Assembly: GCA_029778515.1 (NCBI GenBank)
Contig: JAKOQD010000043.1
Coordinates: 1 to 5,227, forward strand
Length of the DNA stretch: 5,227 nt
Direction of reading: 5' to 3'
Source of the DNA: Actinomycetes bacterium
GTDB lineage: Bacteria; Actinomycetota; Actinomycetes; Propionibacteriales; Propionibacteriaceae
Below are positions 5,198 through 5,227 of this stretch, piece by piece. A program made the translations under genes and the position numbers. The first letter of the stretch is position 1, and the number at the start of each line of letters is the position of its first letter. The notes under the pieces were generated by a model. The model was not told the DNA's origin. It saw only the letters and a list, made by a program, of their open reading frames with translations, and made no database searches.

Positions 5198-5227
5198 TCG
5201 GAATGTAAATCGCAAGTCCGGCCTTAG

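Overview
The window is GC-rich, and its intergenic gaps are short. Its gene families (a luciferase-like oxidoreductase of actinobacterial type, a SigE-family ECF sigma factor with a small membrane partner, and likely leaderless starts) point to an actinomycete (Actinomycetota). The genus cannot be read from the sequence. Nothing indicates a phage, a plasmid backbone, an insertion sequence or a CRISPR array.

Layout, left to right. (1) 1-990, plus strand: the 3' part of a luciferase-like (LLM class) flavin-dependent oxidoreductase, cut at its 5' end by the window edge. It is followed by a hairpin with a UUCG loop (1007-1036). (2) 1058-1578: a HigB/HigA-type toxin-antitoxin locus. The antitoxin higA (1276-1578) is intact. 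The toxin higB is broken: it has no N-terminus, Asn replaces the catalytic His, and a TAA codon nine codons before the ancestral stop removes the C-terminal Asp-Tyr-His. (3) 1651-2937: a protein with an N-terminal GNAT-like fold joined to a complete classical AAA+ ATPase domain. The GNAT acetyl-CoA loop is degenerate, and the ATPase seems to lack the usual aromatic pore loop. (4) 2999-4335: a two-gene operon with a 4-bp ATGA overlap. It encodes a SigE-family ECF sigma factor and a single-pass membrane protein with a cysteine-rich exported domain, a likely anti-sigma/sensor partner. An ECF-type promoter (AACC, 16 bp, CGTT) lies just before the sigma gene and suggests autoregulation. (5) 4467-5138, minus strand: a fructose-6-phosphate aldolase/small transaldolase family gene, convergent with the sigma operon, with a good housekeeping-type promoter at 5169-5197.

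How they work together. The only clear functional unit is the sigma factor with its membrane partner, which together could carry an envelope signal to transcription. The toxin-antitoxin remnant looks like a former addiction module now reduced to an orphan antitoxin. The GNAT-AAA+ protein stands alone between these units and its role is unknown. The aldolase and the oxidoreductase look like independent metabolic genes.
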